DNA of 34,392 bases from Planctomycetota bacterium (GTDB lineage Bacteria; Planctomycetota; Planctomycetia; Pirellulales; Pirellulaceae): the NCBI GenBank assembly GCA_018970165.1, contig JAGWWZ010000041.1:1-34392 (forward strand). The letters run 5' to 3'. Shown one piece after another: positions 1 to 8,568 of the stretch. The translations under genes were made by a program, and so were the position numbers. Numbering within the stretch: position 1 is the first letter of the stretch; each line of letters begins with the position of its first letter. The notes beneath the pieces were generated by a model. It did no database searches and was not told the DNA's origin. It worked only from the letters and a program-made list of their open reading frames with translations.

Positions 1-92
1 AGCTGACAGAATATCGCTTGACCGATAGCAGTTCTCTTCCTTGGGGACGCTGACCCGCTCAACGAAGTTGACGCTCCAGCGGTCGCGTGCCG

Positions 93-1043
93 CTACAACC
101 TGCGACTCAGTTTCGCTGGCGGTTTCGGTTCGGTACTCGAATCCGCAGGGTGCGATAGATCAAACTCCGGTTGAGACCACAGTTCCCTCTGGGAAGTGAT
201 CTCTCGCAATCGCTTTATTTTCCATGGCAAAGAAGGTTCATCGCGTGCCTCTAAACCGGGCGCACTCCCCCAGATAATGCGAGGTCCGCCACGAGTCGCC
301 AATTCCAACATCCACTTCGCTTTACCGCTGGAACGTGTCGGATAGACGTAGAGGGCCACAACGTTCGTCTCCTCACGCAACGGCAACAATTCCCGGGCCA
401 ATAATACCGCCTCAGCAACCTGAGAATCACCAAGCGGTGTTCCCACTCGGCGATGGTCCGACGCTCGAATGTTGCGAGCATAAATCAGCATGTAGTTAGG
501 GATGTCTGCCTGCGCGAAATCCTTCGTAGGCAACAATACACCTTCCGCGTCGATCGGAAGAAAGCTCTCTTTGGCACCACCATCGCTCACTTCGCTGCTA
601 TCGGTTTCGCAGTGAACCATCGCAATCGGATTGCGATATTCGACATTCACCAAGATTTGGCCACCGGCCATCTTTTGAACACGATAGGTTTTGCGAATCC
701 ATGGATGAGCATCAAACGCCCTCGCGATCACCGCTGCCGTTTGATCATCCAACAGGGACATCCTTCCCAGATTACTCCCCTCAAATACCTCCCGCACAAT
801 GTCGGTCTTCAGCCACGCAGGAGTGTTGGTCATGTGAATATTCTCGGGCTTTACCGCATAAAACGTACTGTCGAGCGCTTTAGCACCGTAATATCGCCAA
901 CCCAAGTAGCCCACCAACAACAGGATGAGCGGACCGACGAGACTCAAAATCGCAGCGCGAGGAATGGACTGCATCCAACCCCAGACGAATCTCCAAAAAA
1001 TCGGAGATGAGTTCTTTTCAGATCGAGTTTCCACCGCTGCCAT
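93..1043 (-). CDS. FtsQ-like POTRA-domain membrane protein
   Basis: A 316-residue single-pass inner-membrane protein, counted from the internal ATG at 1043 (MAAVETRSEKN); an in-frame ATG at 1097 would add 18 residues with no hydrophobic or conserved character. A basic N-terminus leads into one hydrophobic segment (about residues 30-49). An FtsQ/DivIB-type POTRA domain follows (about 64-144), recognisable from 'AHPWIRKTYRVQK' and the closing 'VNVEYRNPIAMV'. A beta-domain start follows with 'LPIDAEGVLLP' (about 162-172), matching the FtsQ 'D-x-x-G' strand. The family scaffolds the divisome in the periplasm. Planctomycetes generally lack FtsZ, so the role here is open. The gene is divergent from lpxD. 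The POTRA/FtsQ resemblance is by motif only; another POTRA protein is possible. Confidence 0.6.
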   Translation of the reverse strand: MAAVETRSEKNSSPIFWRFVWGWMQSIPRAAILSLVGPLILLLVGYLGWRYYGAKALDSTFYAVKPENIHMTNTPAWLKTDIVREVFEGSNLGRMSLLDDQTAAVIARAFDAHPWIRKTYRVQKMAGGQILVNVEYRNPIAMVHCETDSSEVSDGGAKESFLPIDAEGVLLPTKDFAQADIPNYMLIYARNIRASDHRRVGTPLGDSQVAEAVLLARELLPLREETNVVALYVYPTRSSGKAKWMLELATRGGPRIIWGSAPGLEARDEPSLPWKIKRLREITSQRELWSQPEFDLSHPADSSTEPKPPAKLSRRL

Positions 1044-1235
1044 GGTCGCTTCATGTCGCAGACGAATCGAGACGGAACCAATTCCGACATGGACCATAGC
1101 AATACCGGCTTCCTACCGCCACGCCAATCGACGTTGATCTTGAATGGTGAAAACGCGTAAACTTCCGACCAAGCTGGAGATCTCCGGCACATGCGTGCGG
1201 CCTCCAAAACTGTTGCCACGGAAGGAACTTTGCTT

Positions 1236-2276
1236 ATGACAGCATTTCATCTCAGTGACTTGGCAGGTCGAATCGGTGGAGAATTAGTCGTCGGAGATCC
1301 GTCGATATCCATTACAGGAGCGGCACCGTTGTCGGATGCCGAGCACGGAGATATTACGTTGATCGACGACCCCAAGTATCTCGATCTTCTCAAGTCCAGT
1401 CATGCGACGGCTGTGATTTTAGCCTCTCGTTTGGAAGGGTTTTCTATCCCGCAGATTCTGGTGCCTAGAGTTCATGATGCCTTCGCAGTGATCTGCCGAT
1501 TGTTTCGTCCGATCTATTCGTGCTCGGACCGCGGTGTTCACCGTTCGGCATGCATTCATTCGTCATCGTCGGTCGAGCCGGACGGTTGGATTGATGCGTT
1601 CACTTCGATTGATAGTGGTTGCAGCGTAGGCAGCGGCACGCGTATCGGTAGAGGAGTGACTGTGATGGCTGGTTGCAAGATCGGTCGCGACTGCCAAATT
1701 TTCCCTGGTGTCACTCTCTATCCAGGCACCATTGTTGGCGACCGTGTTATCTTGCATGCAGGAGTTGTCTTGGGTGCGTATGGTTTTGGCTACCGAATGT
1801 CGGATGGCAAACACCAGTTGGCTAGTCAACTGGGATGGGTAGAGATCGGGGATGATGTCGAAATCGGCGCTAATTCCTGTGTCGATCGTGGAACCTACGG
1901 AGCCACACGCATCGGCAGCGGAACCAAGATCGACAATTTTGTACAGATCGGTCACAACTGCCGCATTGGGAAACATAATCTTATCTGCGCGCACGTAGGA
2001 ATTGCGGGTAGTTCGAGTACCGGAGACTATGTGGTACTCGCTGGTCAAGTCGGAGTCCGAGATCACGTCCATATCGGCGACAAGAGCATGGTCGGCGCTC
2101 AGTCCGGAGTAGCTTATGATCTTGAGCCAGAACAAGTGGTCCTCGGAAGTCCTGCGATCCCTCGCTTTGAACAAGCTCAACAGTTTGCAGCTATCAGCAA
2201 GCTTCCCGAAATGCGCAAGACCTTGAAACGTCTTGAAACTCAGGTGCAGTCTCTTGTTCAGACCAAGGCTGCGTAA
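1236..2276 (+). CDS. lpxD: UDP-3-O-acylglucosamine N-acyltransferase LpxD
   Basis: A cytoplasmic acyltransferase of lipid A synthesis that adds the second acyl chain, from acyl-ACP, to UDP-3-O-acylglucosamine. The 346-residue product has the family's usual length. The N-terminal uridine-binding domain includes 'GAAPLSDAEHGDITLIDDPKY' characteristics. A left-handed beta-helix of hexapeptide repeats follows ('IGRGVTVMAGCKIGRDCQI'), with 'VDRGTYGATRIG' and 'FVQIGHNCRIG', whose His is the expected catalytic residue. A C-terminal helix ends the protein. I chose ATG 1236 because GGAAGGA lies about 11 bases upstream and 'MTAFHLSDLAGRIGGEL' fits the family start. An upstream in-frame ATG at 1191 would add 15 unlike residues. 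lpxI follows after 9 bases. Confidence 0.93.
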   Translation: MTAFHLSDLAGRIGGELVVGDPSISITGAAPLSDAEHGDITLIDDPKYLDLLKSSHATAVILASRLEGFSIPQILVPRVHDAFAVICRLFRPIYSCSDRGVHRSACIHSSSSVEPDGWIDAFTSIDSGCSVGSGTRIGRGVTVMAGCKIGRDCQIFPGVTLYPGTIVGDRVILHAGVVLGAYGFGYRMSDGKHQLASQLGWVEIGDDVEIGANSCVDRGTYGATRIGSGTKIDNFVQIGHNCRIGKHNLICAHVGIAGSSSTGDYVVLAGQVGVRDHVHIGDKSMVGAQSGVAYDLEPEQVVLGSPAIPRFEQAQQFAAISKLPEMRKTLKRLETQVQSLVQTKAA

Positions 2277-2285
2277 CACTTCACT

Positions 2286-3248
2286 ATGTCTCTTGCTTCA
2301 TCATCAGCATCGGCTCGGATATCCAAATCTGATGCTGCAAATCGGACCGAGACATCGTTGCGGATTTATTCTCCAAGCGAGACGAAGCGAGTCGGAATCG
2401 TTGCCGGTTGGGGAGAGTATCCGATACGCGTTGCAAAAGCGTTGAAAGACATTCGTGAGCCGGTCGTCGTGGCAGCAATCAAGGGTCATGCCGATGCTTC
2501 GCTCGCTGAGTTGGCAGACGAAATGCGGTGGTTTGGCGTTTGTAAACTTGGCGCGATGCAACGATTCTTTCGTCATCAGAACGTCGATCGTGTTGTGTTG
2601 GCTGGCAAGCTTTTCAAAGATCGCATCCTCTTCCATGGCTTAGGGTGGCTTCAGCACGTCCCGGATCTGGAATGCATGCGCACGATGATGCGACCCTGGT
2701 TTTCCCGAAATAGTTCGATGGCCGACGACTCGTTGCTCGGAGCAGTTGTTGAATCCTTTGAGCGACAAGGCATGCGCGTCATGCCGGGCACTGACTATGC
2801 CACCGACCTGCTAGCCGAAGAAGGCTTGCTGACCCATGCCAGTCCATCGCGAGCGATTCGAGCGGATATCGAGTTTGGTTGGAATATCGCTAAAGACATG
2901 GGAGGCTTAGACATAGGGCAATCGATTTCCGTGAAGGATAGGACCGTACTGGCGGTCGAAGCGGTCGAAGGGACAGACGCTTGCATCGAGCGAACGGGTC
3001 AACTGTGCCCGAGAGGGAACTGGACACTTATCAAAGTTGCCAAGCCTCAACAAGACATGCGGTTCGATCTTCCAACTATCGGTCCGCAGACGATTGAGCG
3101 CATGATTGCGGCGGGTGGTAAAGCTATAGCCATCGAAGCGGGCATGACCATCTTGGTCGATCGCGACCGCACCCTGCGACTAGCAAATCGTCACGGCATC
3201 TGCATTATCTCGCTGATATCGACAAAGCGATCCTTGAGCGAGCGATAG
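2286..3248 (+). CDS. lpxI: UDP-2,3-diacylglucosamine pyrophosphatase LpxI
   Basis: A 320-residue LpxI (DUF1009) family enzyme. It hydrolyses UDP-2,3-diacylglucosamine to lipid X, the step LpxH performs in E. coli. Family marks are 'RVGIVAGWGEYPIRVAKAL' at about residue 35, 'KLGAMQRFFRHQNVDRVVLAGK' in the N-domain, and the C-domain run 'AVEAVEGTDACIERTGQL' with the EG(T)D motif typical of LpxI, then 'DLPTIGPQTIERM'. About 35 low-complexity Ser/Ala-rich residues precede the conserved start, so the true start may lie later, although no better ATG is seen. It sits 9 bases after lpxD, so the two are probably cotranscribed. Its last 58 bases lie antisense to the end of xylB, and the final dozen residues look like a non-conserved tail. 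Confidence 0.88.
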   Translation: MSLASSSASARISKSDAANRTETSLRIYSPSETKRVGIVAGWGEYPIRVAKALKDIREPVVVAAIKGHADASLAELADEMRWFGVCKLGAMQRFFRHQNVDRVVLAGKLFKDRILFHGLGWLQHVPDLECMRTMMRPWFSRNSSMADDSLLGAVVESFERQGMRVMPGTDYATDLLAEEGLLTHASPSRAIRADIEFGWNIAKDMGGLDIGQSISVKDRTVLAVEAVEGTDACIERTGQLCPRGNWTLIKVAKPQQDMRFDLPTIGPQTIERMIAAGGKAIAIEAGMTILVDRDRTLRLANRHGICIISLISTKRSLSER

Positions 3249-4720
3249 AGTTGCTGATAGACCGGGAATGCTCGGTTGTATGCTTTTTGGGATCCCTTGC
3301 TGGGTGCTAATTTATCGACGACTGAGATAGTCGCCTTGCAGGCTTCCTCGATGCTCTTGTAGGCCCCATCTCCAACGGCAGCCAAAAGGGCTACTCCATA
3401 GGCGGGGCCCTGCTCCGCATTGATGGTACATACGCTCTTGGAGAATACATCGGCGAGGATTTGTTTCCAGAGTGTACTCTTGGCTCCACCGCCGCTGAGC
3501 CGTATTTCTTTTACCGGGACTCCCAGTTCACCGATAATCGCAAGACTTTCGCGCAATGAATACGCAACTCCTTCCAGGACCGCGCGCGCCATGTGCCCAC
3601 GGCCGTGTTTATTTGTCAGCCCGATGAAGCAACCGCGAGCATTCGGATCCGCGTGCGGTGTTCGCTCGCCAGCCAGATAGGGAAGATAGAAAAGCCCCTC
3701 GGAACCCGGCGGGATCGCGGACGCTTCTTGGTTGAGTACTGCGTACGGGTCGATTCCTTTCTTTTTGGCAAGTTCGATGCAGACCTGAGTAGCGAACCAC
3801 TGCAACGACCCGGCTGCCGAAAGGGTGACCCCCATCATATGCCATTTACCGTGTACAGCATGGCAGAAAGTGTGGAGTCGCCCGGCGGCGTCGTATTGCG
3901 GGGTATCGCTGTGGCAGAAGACAACACCGGATGTTCCGAGGCTCGCGGTCAGAATCCCTTGCTTGACGATTCCATTGCCCACTGCTCCGGCGGCGCAGTC
4001 GCCTGCTCCGGCGACCACTTTGCATTCCGGGGATAGCCCTAGCTCCTTTGCGACTTCGGGGCGTAGGTGCCCCGTGACTTCCTCCGATTCGTAGACACGA
4101 GCCAAAATACTCGGATCGATTTGCAATTTTGCGAGTAGTTCCGTGGACCATCTTCTTCGACATACATCCAGCAGCAACATGCCGCTCGCATCGCTCACGT
4201 CGGTTGCTAGTTCACCGGTCAGTCGTCGCCGTACATCGTCTTTGGGGAGGAGAAGCACTTTGAGAGCTTCGTAGTTTTTCGGCTCGTTGTTCCTCAACCA
4301 AAGTAGCTTGGGTGCCGTAAACCCTGTCAGTGCTGGATTAGCAACCATGCGGATGAGCGCCTCGCGCCCGCCCGCTCGTTTGGTGATTTCATCGCACTCG
4401 CTACTGGTCCGCTGGTCATTCCACAACAGGGCAGGACGAATCACTTTCCCTTTGGCGTTAAGAAATACTGAACCATGCATCTGTCCGGACAAACCGATAG
4501 CTCGCACCTCGGAGGGTTTGAGTTTCGATTTCTTCATAACCGCTTTGATGGTCGATTTGGTTGCGAGCCACCAATCTTCCGGATCTTGTTCCGTCCAAAG
4601 TGGCTTGGGTGTTGCGAGGGGATAGGTCGCCGTAGCTTCGGCAATCGCTGCCCCACTTTCGTCGATCAACAGGCTCTTGGTCCCCGACGTTCCGATATCG
4701 ATTCCGAGATAGTAGGCCAT
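3191..4720 (-). CDS. xylB: Xylulokinase (FGGY family)
   Basis: A cytoplasmic carbohydrate kinase of 509 residues that phosphorylates D-xylulose to xylulose-5-phosphate. The N-terminal ATPase motif 'YLGIDIGTSGTKSLLID' is at residues 4-20. The substrate-loop 'GLSGQMHGSVFLN' (about 76-88) and 'ALLWNDQRTSSEC' are typical of XylB. 'VAGAGDCAAGAVG' carries the expected catalytic Asp (D241), and 'LSGGGAKSTLWKQILADV' is the C-terminal FGGY signature. The start ATG at 4720 directly precedes the conserved strand. No xylose isomerase or sugar transporter is next to it. The divergent neighbour is a solute-binding-like lipoprotein 91 bp away. A related FGGY substrate cannot be excluded. Confidence 0.9.
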   Translation of the reverse strand: MAYYLGIDIGTSGTKSLLIDESGAAIAEATATYPLATPKPLWTEQDPEDWWLATKSTIKAVMKKSKLKPSEVRAIGLSGQMHGSVFLNAKGKVIRPALLWNDQRTSSECDEITKRAGGREALIRMVANPALTGFTAPKLLWLRNNEPKNYEALKVLLLPKDDVRRRLTGELATDVSDASGMLLLDVCRRRWSTELLAKLQIDPSILARVYESEEVTGHLRPEVAKELGLSPECKVVAGAGDCAAGAVGNGIVKQGILTASLGTSGVVFCHSDTPQYDAAGRLHTFCHAVHGKWHMMGVTLSAAGSLQWFATQVCIELAKKKGIDPYAVLNQEASAIPPGSEGLFYLPYLAGERTPHADPNARGCFIGLTNKHGRGHMARAVLEGVAYSLRESLAIIGELGVPVKEIRLSGGGAKSTLWKQILADVFSKSVCTINAEQGPAYGVALLAAVGDGAYKSIEEACKATISVVDKLAPSKGSQKAYNRAFPVYQQLYRSLKDRFVDISEIMQMP

Positions 4721-4811
4721 GCGCTTGCCAGATTGAGAGAATATGGTTGAAATACGAAGCCCTTATGATACCCAGTGATTTCGTGGTCGAGAATACAATG
4801 CGGGATATCCA

Positions 4812-6227
4812 ATGATTGATCCTGGTGGACGATTTTTTCAGCAACATCGCTCAATTTGTATTGCGATCATATGCTTTGGGTTGGCACTTATTGGTTGCAC
4901 CCCTGACTCTGCCCCGCCCGCCCAGAATGCCTCTGCATCCAAGTCCAAATCGGATACTGTCTACCCGTTAAAGGTTGTTATTGTTGAGGCGGATCTCTTG
5001 CAGTCGGAGATAGAACTTCGCTGGAAATCTTTCTCGGATCAGGACCTGCAGATCCAACCCATGACGCGACAGGAGTTCGAAACTCAAGAGCCCTCCAAGG
5101 CGGATTTGCTCATCTATCCCTCGAATCTGATGGGAACTCTGGTAGCAGGCGACTGGATTGCGCCGGTCTCCAAACAAGCGAAGGATCGAATCGGCGGATG
5201 GGGCGTTTCCGAGGAAGCGAACACTTGGCCCGCCCGCTGGAAGACGCTCAGTACCTATGGCGGCAAATCGATGGCAGTCCCCCTGGGTGCCCCGAGTTGG
5301 GTCGCGATCACGCGTTCTCTAGATGTTTCTCCGTTGAGAAAGCTACATGAAAAGATCATTAACAATGAGATTACGAGAGAGAATGCGGAGAGCCTTTGGG
5401 ACGAGTTCCTGACTAAGGCAGAGGCCGCTCATCAGGGAACGATTGCGGAACGAGAAGCGGATCTCAAGCGAAGACTCGACGACTTGACTCCACAAGCTAG
5501 ACGCTATCTCGTCTACCGCTATCTGTGGATGATTTCCTCAACCGAATCCCGACATCGCGGACTGTTCGACATGTACAAACTGGTATCTCGTTGCAATCAA
5601 CCTGAGTTTGCGAGAGCGGCAATTCAGTTGAGGCGATTAGGAGTGTTGCAACCCTCCACGCTGTTCGCGAGTCCCACCGAGGCATGGCAATCGGTGGCCG
5701 AGGGATCAGCCCTGTTTGGGCTGGGCTGGCCACGAACCGATAACGAGCAAAGCTTGAGCGAGAAAACAGGAAACGGGCGATGGGAGTTGGTACCGATCGT
5801 ATGGAACGATGGCTCTGGCTTAATGGCTTCGATTGGCGGGCGGACGCGTCAATCTGCAAACGCGACTGAGTTTCTCATCTGGCTGGCCGCGGAGGATCAG
5901 CGTATCGCCTTTCAGACCAAGACCCCAACGGTCGAATTGCTCGAAATCGAGGACGACCGAAACCGAGTGCGTGAGGACTACCGCGACTATCAAACGCTGC
6001 AAAAGTCGGATCCGACAGGCCTGTCGATGGAATTGACCCCGCGGTTTCTCGGATCTGACCGATTTCTGGTGCTCTTAGAAGACACGCTGATCGACATCTT
6101 TCGAGATCCCGAAAGCGCTCCAGAACGCTTTTCCCATTGCCGCAAGGAGTGGGACTCGCTCGTGGAGCAGATGGGAAGGGAAAAACTCCGTTCCAGTCTT
6201 GAGGCTGCGAGCGGTTATGCACCATAG
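4812..6227 (+). CDS. Solute-binding-protein-like lipoprotein
   Basis: A 471-residue exported lipoprotein. A hydrophobic stretch (about residues 15-28) ends in a lipobox LIGC with the lipidated Cys at 29, followed by a Ser/Ala/Pro-rich linker. The mature part resembles extracellular (family 1-type) solute-binding proteins: an opening strand 'LKVVIVEADLLQSEIELRW', 'ADLLIYPSNLMGTLVAGDWIAPV', and 'GKSMAVPLGAPSWVAITRS', the usual hinge strand. A conserved late block 'WELVPIVWNDGSGLMASIGG' is followed by helices. A GGGA lies 6 bases upstream of the ATG. No ABC permease or ATPase lies beside it, so its ligand and partner are unknown. It could serve as a sensor or be non-transport. Divergent from xylB, which hints at a sugar but does not prove it. 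Confidence 0.6.
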   Translation: MIDPGGRFFQQHRSICIAIICFGLALIGCTPDSAPPAQNASASKSKSDTVYPLKVVIVEADLLQSEIELRWKSFSDQDLQIQPMTRQEFETQEPSKADLLIYPSNLMGTLVAGDWIAPVSKQAKDRIGGWGVSEEANTWPARWKTLSTYGGKSMAVPLGAPSWVAITRSLDVSPLRKLHEKIINNEITRENAESLWDEFLTKAEAAHQGTIAEREADLKRRLDDLTPQARRYLVYRYLWMISSTESRHRGLFDMYKLVSRCNQPEFARAAIQLRRLGVLQPSTLFASPTEAWQSVAEGSALFGLGWPRTDNEQSLSEKTGNGRWELVPIVWNDGSGLMASIGGRTRQSANATEFLIWLAAEDQRIAFQTKTPTVELLEIEDDRNRVREDYRDYQTLQKSDPTGLSMELTPRFLGSDRFLVLLEDTLIDIFRDPESAPERFSHCRKEWDSLVEQMGREKLRSSLEAASGYAP

Positions 6228-6264
6228 AACGGCCTAAAGAACCGAGTTTCTTGATTTCTTCGCA

Positions 6265-6292
6265 TTGTGAGAACTCCCTGTCGGGGTAGGAT
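6265..6292 (+). promoter_or_regulatory. Candidate sigma70-type promoter of the TPR gene
   Basis: TTGTGA (6265-6270) and TAGGAT (6287-6292) are separated by 16 bases. The -10 box matches the consensus at 5 of 6 positions. The same layout recurs upstream of the paralogue (8082-8109), which raises its credibility. A start near 6299 would rule out the longer upstream reading of the TPR gene and leave a leader of about 40 bases. Confidence 0.45.
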
Positions 6293-6338
6293 GAAGTATC
6301 CCGATCACGCGCTCGACTTCTCGCCCTATCGACACGCC

Positions 6339-7997
6339 ATGCCTCGCAAGAAACGCACTATTTTGCAACGCATCGTCGACGCATTACTTGCCCCATTTCG
6401 CGCGCTGTCGGAAGTCGGCGTATGGATCGGACTAGTTGCAAACAGCGAAATCCAAATCGACAGTAGCGAAGAGCCTACTCCGCTATGGAAGAGAACGCTT
6501 CTCTTGCCGTTCCACGTCTTCGCGAGTTTAGCAAATCTTTTTCTACTGGTTATTGCATACCCGTTCTCGGGTTGGCTCCATGAGCCGCAACTCCGAAAGC
6601 ATTTGCTTTTCGGCTTGCCCGCAATGATGGGTGCTCTGCTTGTGGTTGGACTGTTGCTCGTGCAATCCATCGAAGCGAATAAATCGAAGGCCTTGTACTC
6701 TGACGCGTTCGAGAAATCAGAGAGGAGCAAGGAGTACGATTCAGCAAAACTCTACGCATCGCGATTGATTCAATTCGGCGAGAAAGGATCCCCCGAAACC
6801 ACTTTTCGTTATTGCAAATTGCTCGCGGCGGACAATGACCTAGAGCGAGCTAATGCGATTCTGGAGGCACTGGCACCCAATGATTCCCCAGGCTACGCTC
6901 CAGCGCATGCCCAACGGGCGATTGCGTATGCGAGCATGATAGCTCGCGGTGGCGATCAACGTCTGTTGGAGCCTCTTCGATGGCATTTGAGCCATAGCAA
7001 TGATCGCAAGGATGAGCGACTGGCCCTGGCAAGAGCCAGCTACTTCCAAGCTTCTCAGCAGTTCGTCGATTGGATCCGGAGTCTCGAACTGGCAGCCAAG
7101 CTGAACCCGGACCATTGGCTCTCCATAGCCAACATCATGATCGCGCGCAAAGATGGCAAGAATGCACAACAGGCATTGATCCTCGCGCGCGACAGCTTCC
7201 GAAGAAAACTCAGCGAAGACCCTCTTTCGATACCGTTGCGAATTCGATTGATCGAGGCATTGGTGCGATTGCAGCAGTTTGATGAGGCAGAGCAGACTAT
7301 AACGGTAGGTGCAGGCTTCCATCCTGACAGCATGGAAATGAAGCAAGCCAAGGGCGCGTTGGAGCGAGCGAGGCTGCTGTCAATGCAAGAATCCAAACGA
7401 AGCGAAAACGAGCTTTTGGATCAGATCTTGCTCGTCATGTCCTACCCCGAACAAGAGGATTTCGCGGTCGACCGCATGGTCTATCTGTACGGTGACGTGC
7501 GACCTGAAAACCAAGACAAAATCCGCACCCTCTTGGAACAGAAAAGCAAAGCGAATCCCGCTAGCCCACTGATCCAATTGTCCCTCAGTATTGTAGCGAT
7601 CATCGATCAGCGAATCGATGATGCACAGAAACTGCTCGAACGAACGTTGGAACTCGATCCTACGATTCACATGGCAAAAAACAATCTTGCATGGTTGCTA
7701 GCCGAAAGAGACCCAACGCAACTCGAACGTGCGATCAAACTATCAGAGGAAGCCGTCGCGGCGCTCCCAAACATGCCTAGCTACCGCGACACACTGGGTA
7801 CGCTTCTGCTTATGAACGGAGATACGAATCGGGCGATCACGGAACTCGAGAGAGCTCTGCCATGGATGCCGCAGGAAGAGCGAGGCAAGCTTTGTTCTAA
7901 ACTAGCAAAAGCCTACGAGTCTTTAGGGAACAAAAGCCTAGCGAAATCCTACCAGGCCCAAGCAGATCAGCTATCGCAGACAAAGACTTCTAAATGA
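6339..7997 (+). CDS. Membrane-anchored TPR protein
   Basis: A 552-residue protein from ATG 6339 (MPRKKRTILQ). An in-frame ATG at 6267 exists but lies inside the candidate -35 box, and the paralogue downstream also begins at the equivalent Met. The N-terminal part is an amphipathic/hydrophobic region with 'VDALLAPFRALSEVGVWIG', a hydrophobic segment 'VFASLANLFLLVIAYPFSGW' and a clear transmembrane helix 'GLPAMMGALLVVGLLLVQS'. The remaining roughly 420 residues are helical repeats of TPR type. The best are near the C-terminus ('LIQLSLSIVAIIDQRIDDAQKLLERTLELDP', 'NMPSYRDTLGTLLLMNGD'). The TPR domain probably faces the periplasm and mediates protein contacts; no specific function can be assigned. 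Confidence 0.7.
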   Translation: MPRKKRTILQRIVDALLAPFRALSEVGVWIGLVANSEIQIDSSEEPTPLWKRTLLLPFHVFASLANLFLLVIAYPFSGWLHEPQLRKHLLFGLPAMMGALLVVGLLLVQSIEANKSKALYSDAFEKSERSKEYDSAKLYASRLIQFGEKGSPETTFRYCKLLAADNDLERANAILEALAPNDSPGYAPAHAQRAIAYASMIARGGDQRLLEPLRWHLSHSNDRKDERLALARASYFQASQQFVDWIRSLELAAKLNPDHWLSIANIMIARKDGKNAQQALILARDSFRRKLSEDPLSIPLRIRLIEALVRLQQFDEAEQTITVGAGFHPDSMEMKQAKGALERARLLSMQESKRSENELLDQILLVMSYPEQEDFAVDRMVYLYGDVRPENQDKIRTLLEQKSKANPASPLIQLSLSIVAIIDQRIDDAQKLLERTLELDPTIHMAKNNLAWLLAERDPTQLERAIKLSEEAVAALPNMPSYRDTLGTLLLMNGDTNRAITELERALPWMPQEERGKLCSKLAKAYESLGNKSLAKSYQAQADQLSQTKTSK

Positions 7998-8081
7998 AGG
8001 CGGGCTGGTTGCAATTCAATAGCCCCGGATGGAATCGAGCCTAATCAGGCCTAAATTCTAAAATTTCCAACGCTGTTCGTG

Positions 8082-8109
8082 TTGTGCTCACGCATGACCG
8101 GGATACGAT
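8082..8109 (+). promoter_or_regulatory. Candidate sigma70-type promoter of the short paralogue
   Basis: TTGTGC (8082-8087) and TACGAT (8104-8109) are separated by 16 bases, the same geometry as at 6265-6292. The -10 box matches the consensus at 5 of 6 positions. Both copies are followed by an untranslated leader of about 40-50 bases and then a gene starting MP-x-K. Confidence 0.45.
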
Positions 8110-8164
8110 AAAAGGGCCTCAAATCGCCGTCTGTCGCCCCTTTGTTTCGCCCCTACGCCAAGTC

Positions 8165-8533
8165 ATGCCTCTCAAGCCCCCTTTGTGGGAACGCATCGTC
8201 GATGCGTTCCTAATTCCTTTTCGTTTTCTCTCGAGCCTCAGCGTTTGGATCGAATGGGCGGTAGATAGAATCATTACCGTCGCTTTTAGCATTCTCTCGG
8301 ACTTAAGCGTCTGGTTCGTCTGGGCGGTCGAGCGAACTCTGCTCGCCCCAGTGCGTGCGCTTTCAAGACTCGGTGTATGGATCAACAGAACGTTGGTCCC
8401 AACGATTCAAATCGATGAATGTTTCAAGCCACTCTGGCAACATGCACTGCTTTTTGCATACAACCTAGCAACAAGCCCTGTGTATTTCATTTGGCGAATA
8501 TTCTCTTCACCGTTCCGTCGTAGAATCGATTGA
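8165..8533 (+). CDS. Short paralogue of the TPR protein's membrane region
   Basis: A 122-residue hydrophobic protein from ATG 8165 (MPLKPPLWER). The upstream in-frame ATG-like start at 8084 falls inside the candidate -35 box. The protein resembles the N-terminal 90 or so residues of the preceding TPR protein: 'RIVDAFLIPFRFLSSLSVWI' against 'RIVDALLAPFRALSEVGVWI', then 'IQIDECFKPLWQHALLFAYN' against 'IQIDSSEEPTPLWKRTLLLP'. Here the 'F/VR-x-LS-x-L-x-VWI-x-WAV' unit occurs three times in tandem (about residues 9-75), with a spacing of about 22-26, instead of once. No TPR follows; the gene stops after 'FSSPFRRRID'. It is probably a membrane protein of unknown function. It may be a decayed or trimmed duplicate, but the intact frame and promoter argue that it is expressed. 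Confidence 0.6.
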   Translation: MPLKPPLWERIVDAFLIPFRFLSSLSVWIEWAVDRIITVAFSILSDLSVWFVWAVERTLLAPVRALSRLGVWINRTLVPTIQIDECFKPLWQHALLFAYNLATSPVYFIWRIFSSPFRRRID

Positions 8534-8568
8534 TGGTGATCGCGCAGGCAACTCGCCTTCTCGATCAA

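Noticed and set aside
1-92. Start of another minus-strand gene at the left edge
   Set aside because: One minus-strand frame stays open to the edge, but it has no start codon or recognisable motif in the visible part, so no gene can be supported.
1563-2279. 238-codon open frame antisense to lpxD
   Set aside because: lpxD is unambiguous on the other strand; the antisense product shows no family features.
4741-4800. Promoter between xylB and the lipoprotein gene
   Set aside because: TATGAT and TACAAT occur, but neither has a -35-like hexamer at the right distance.
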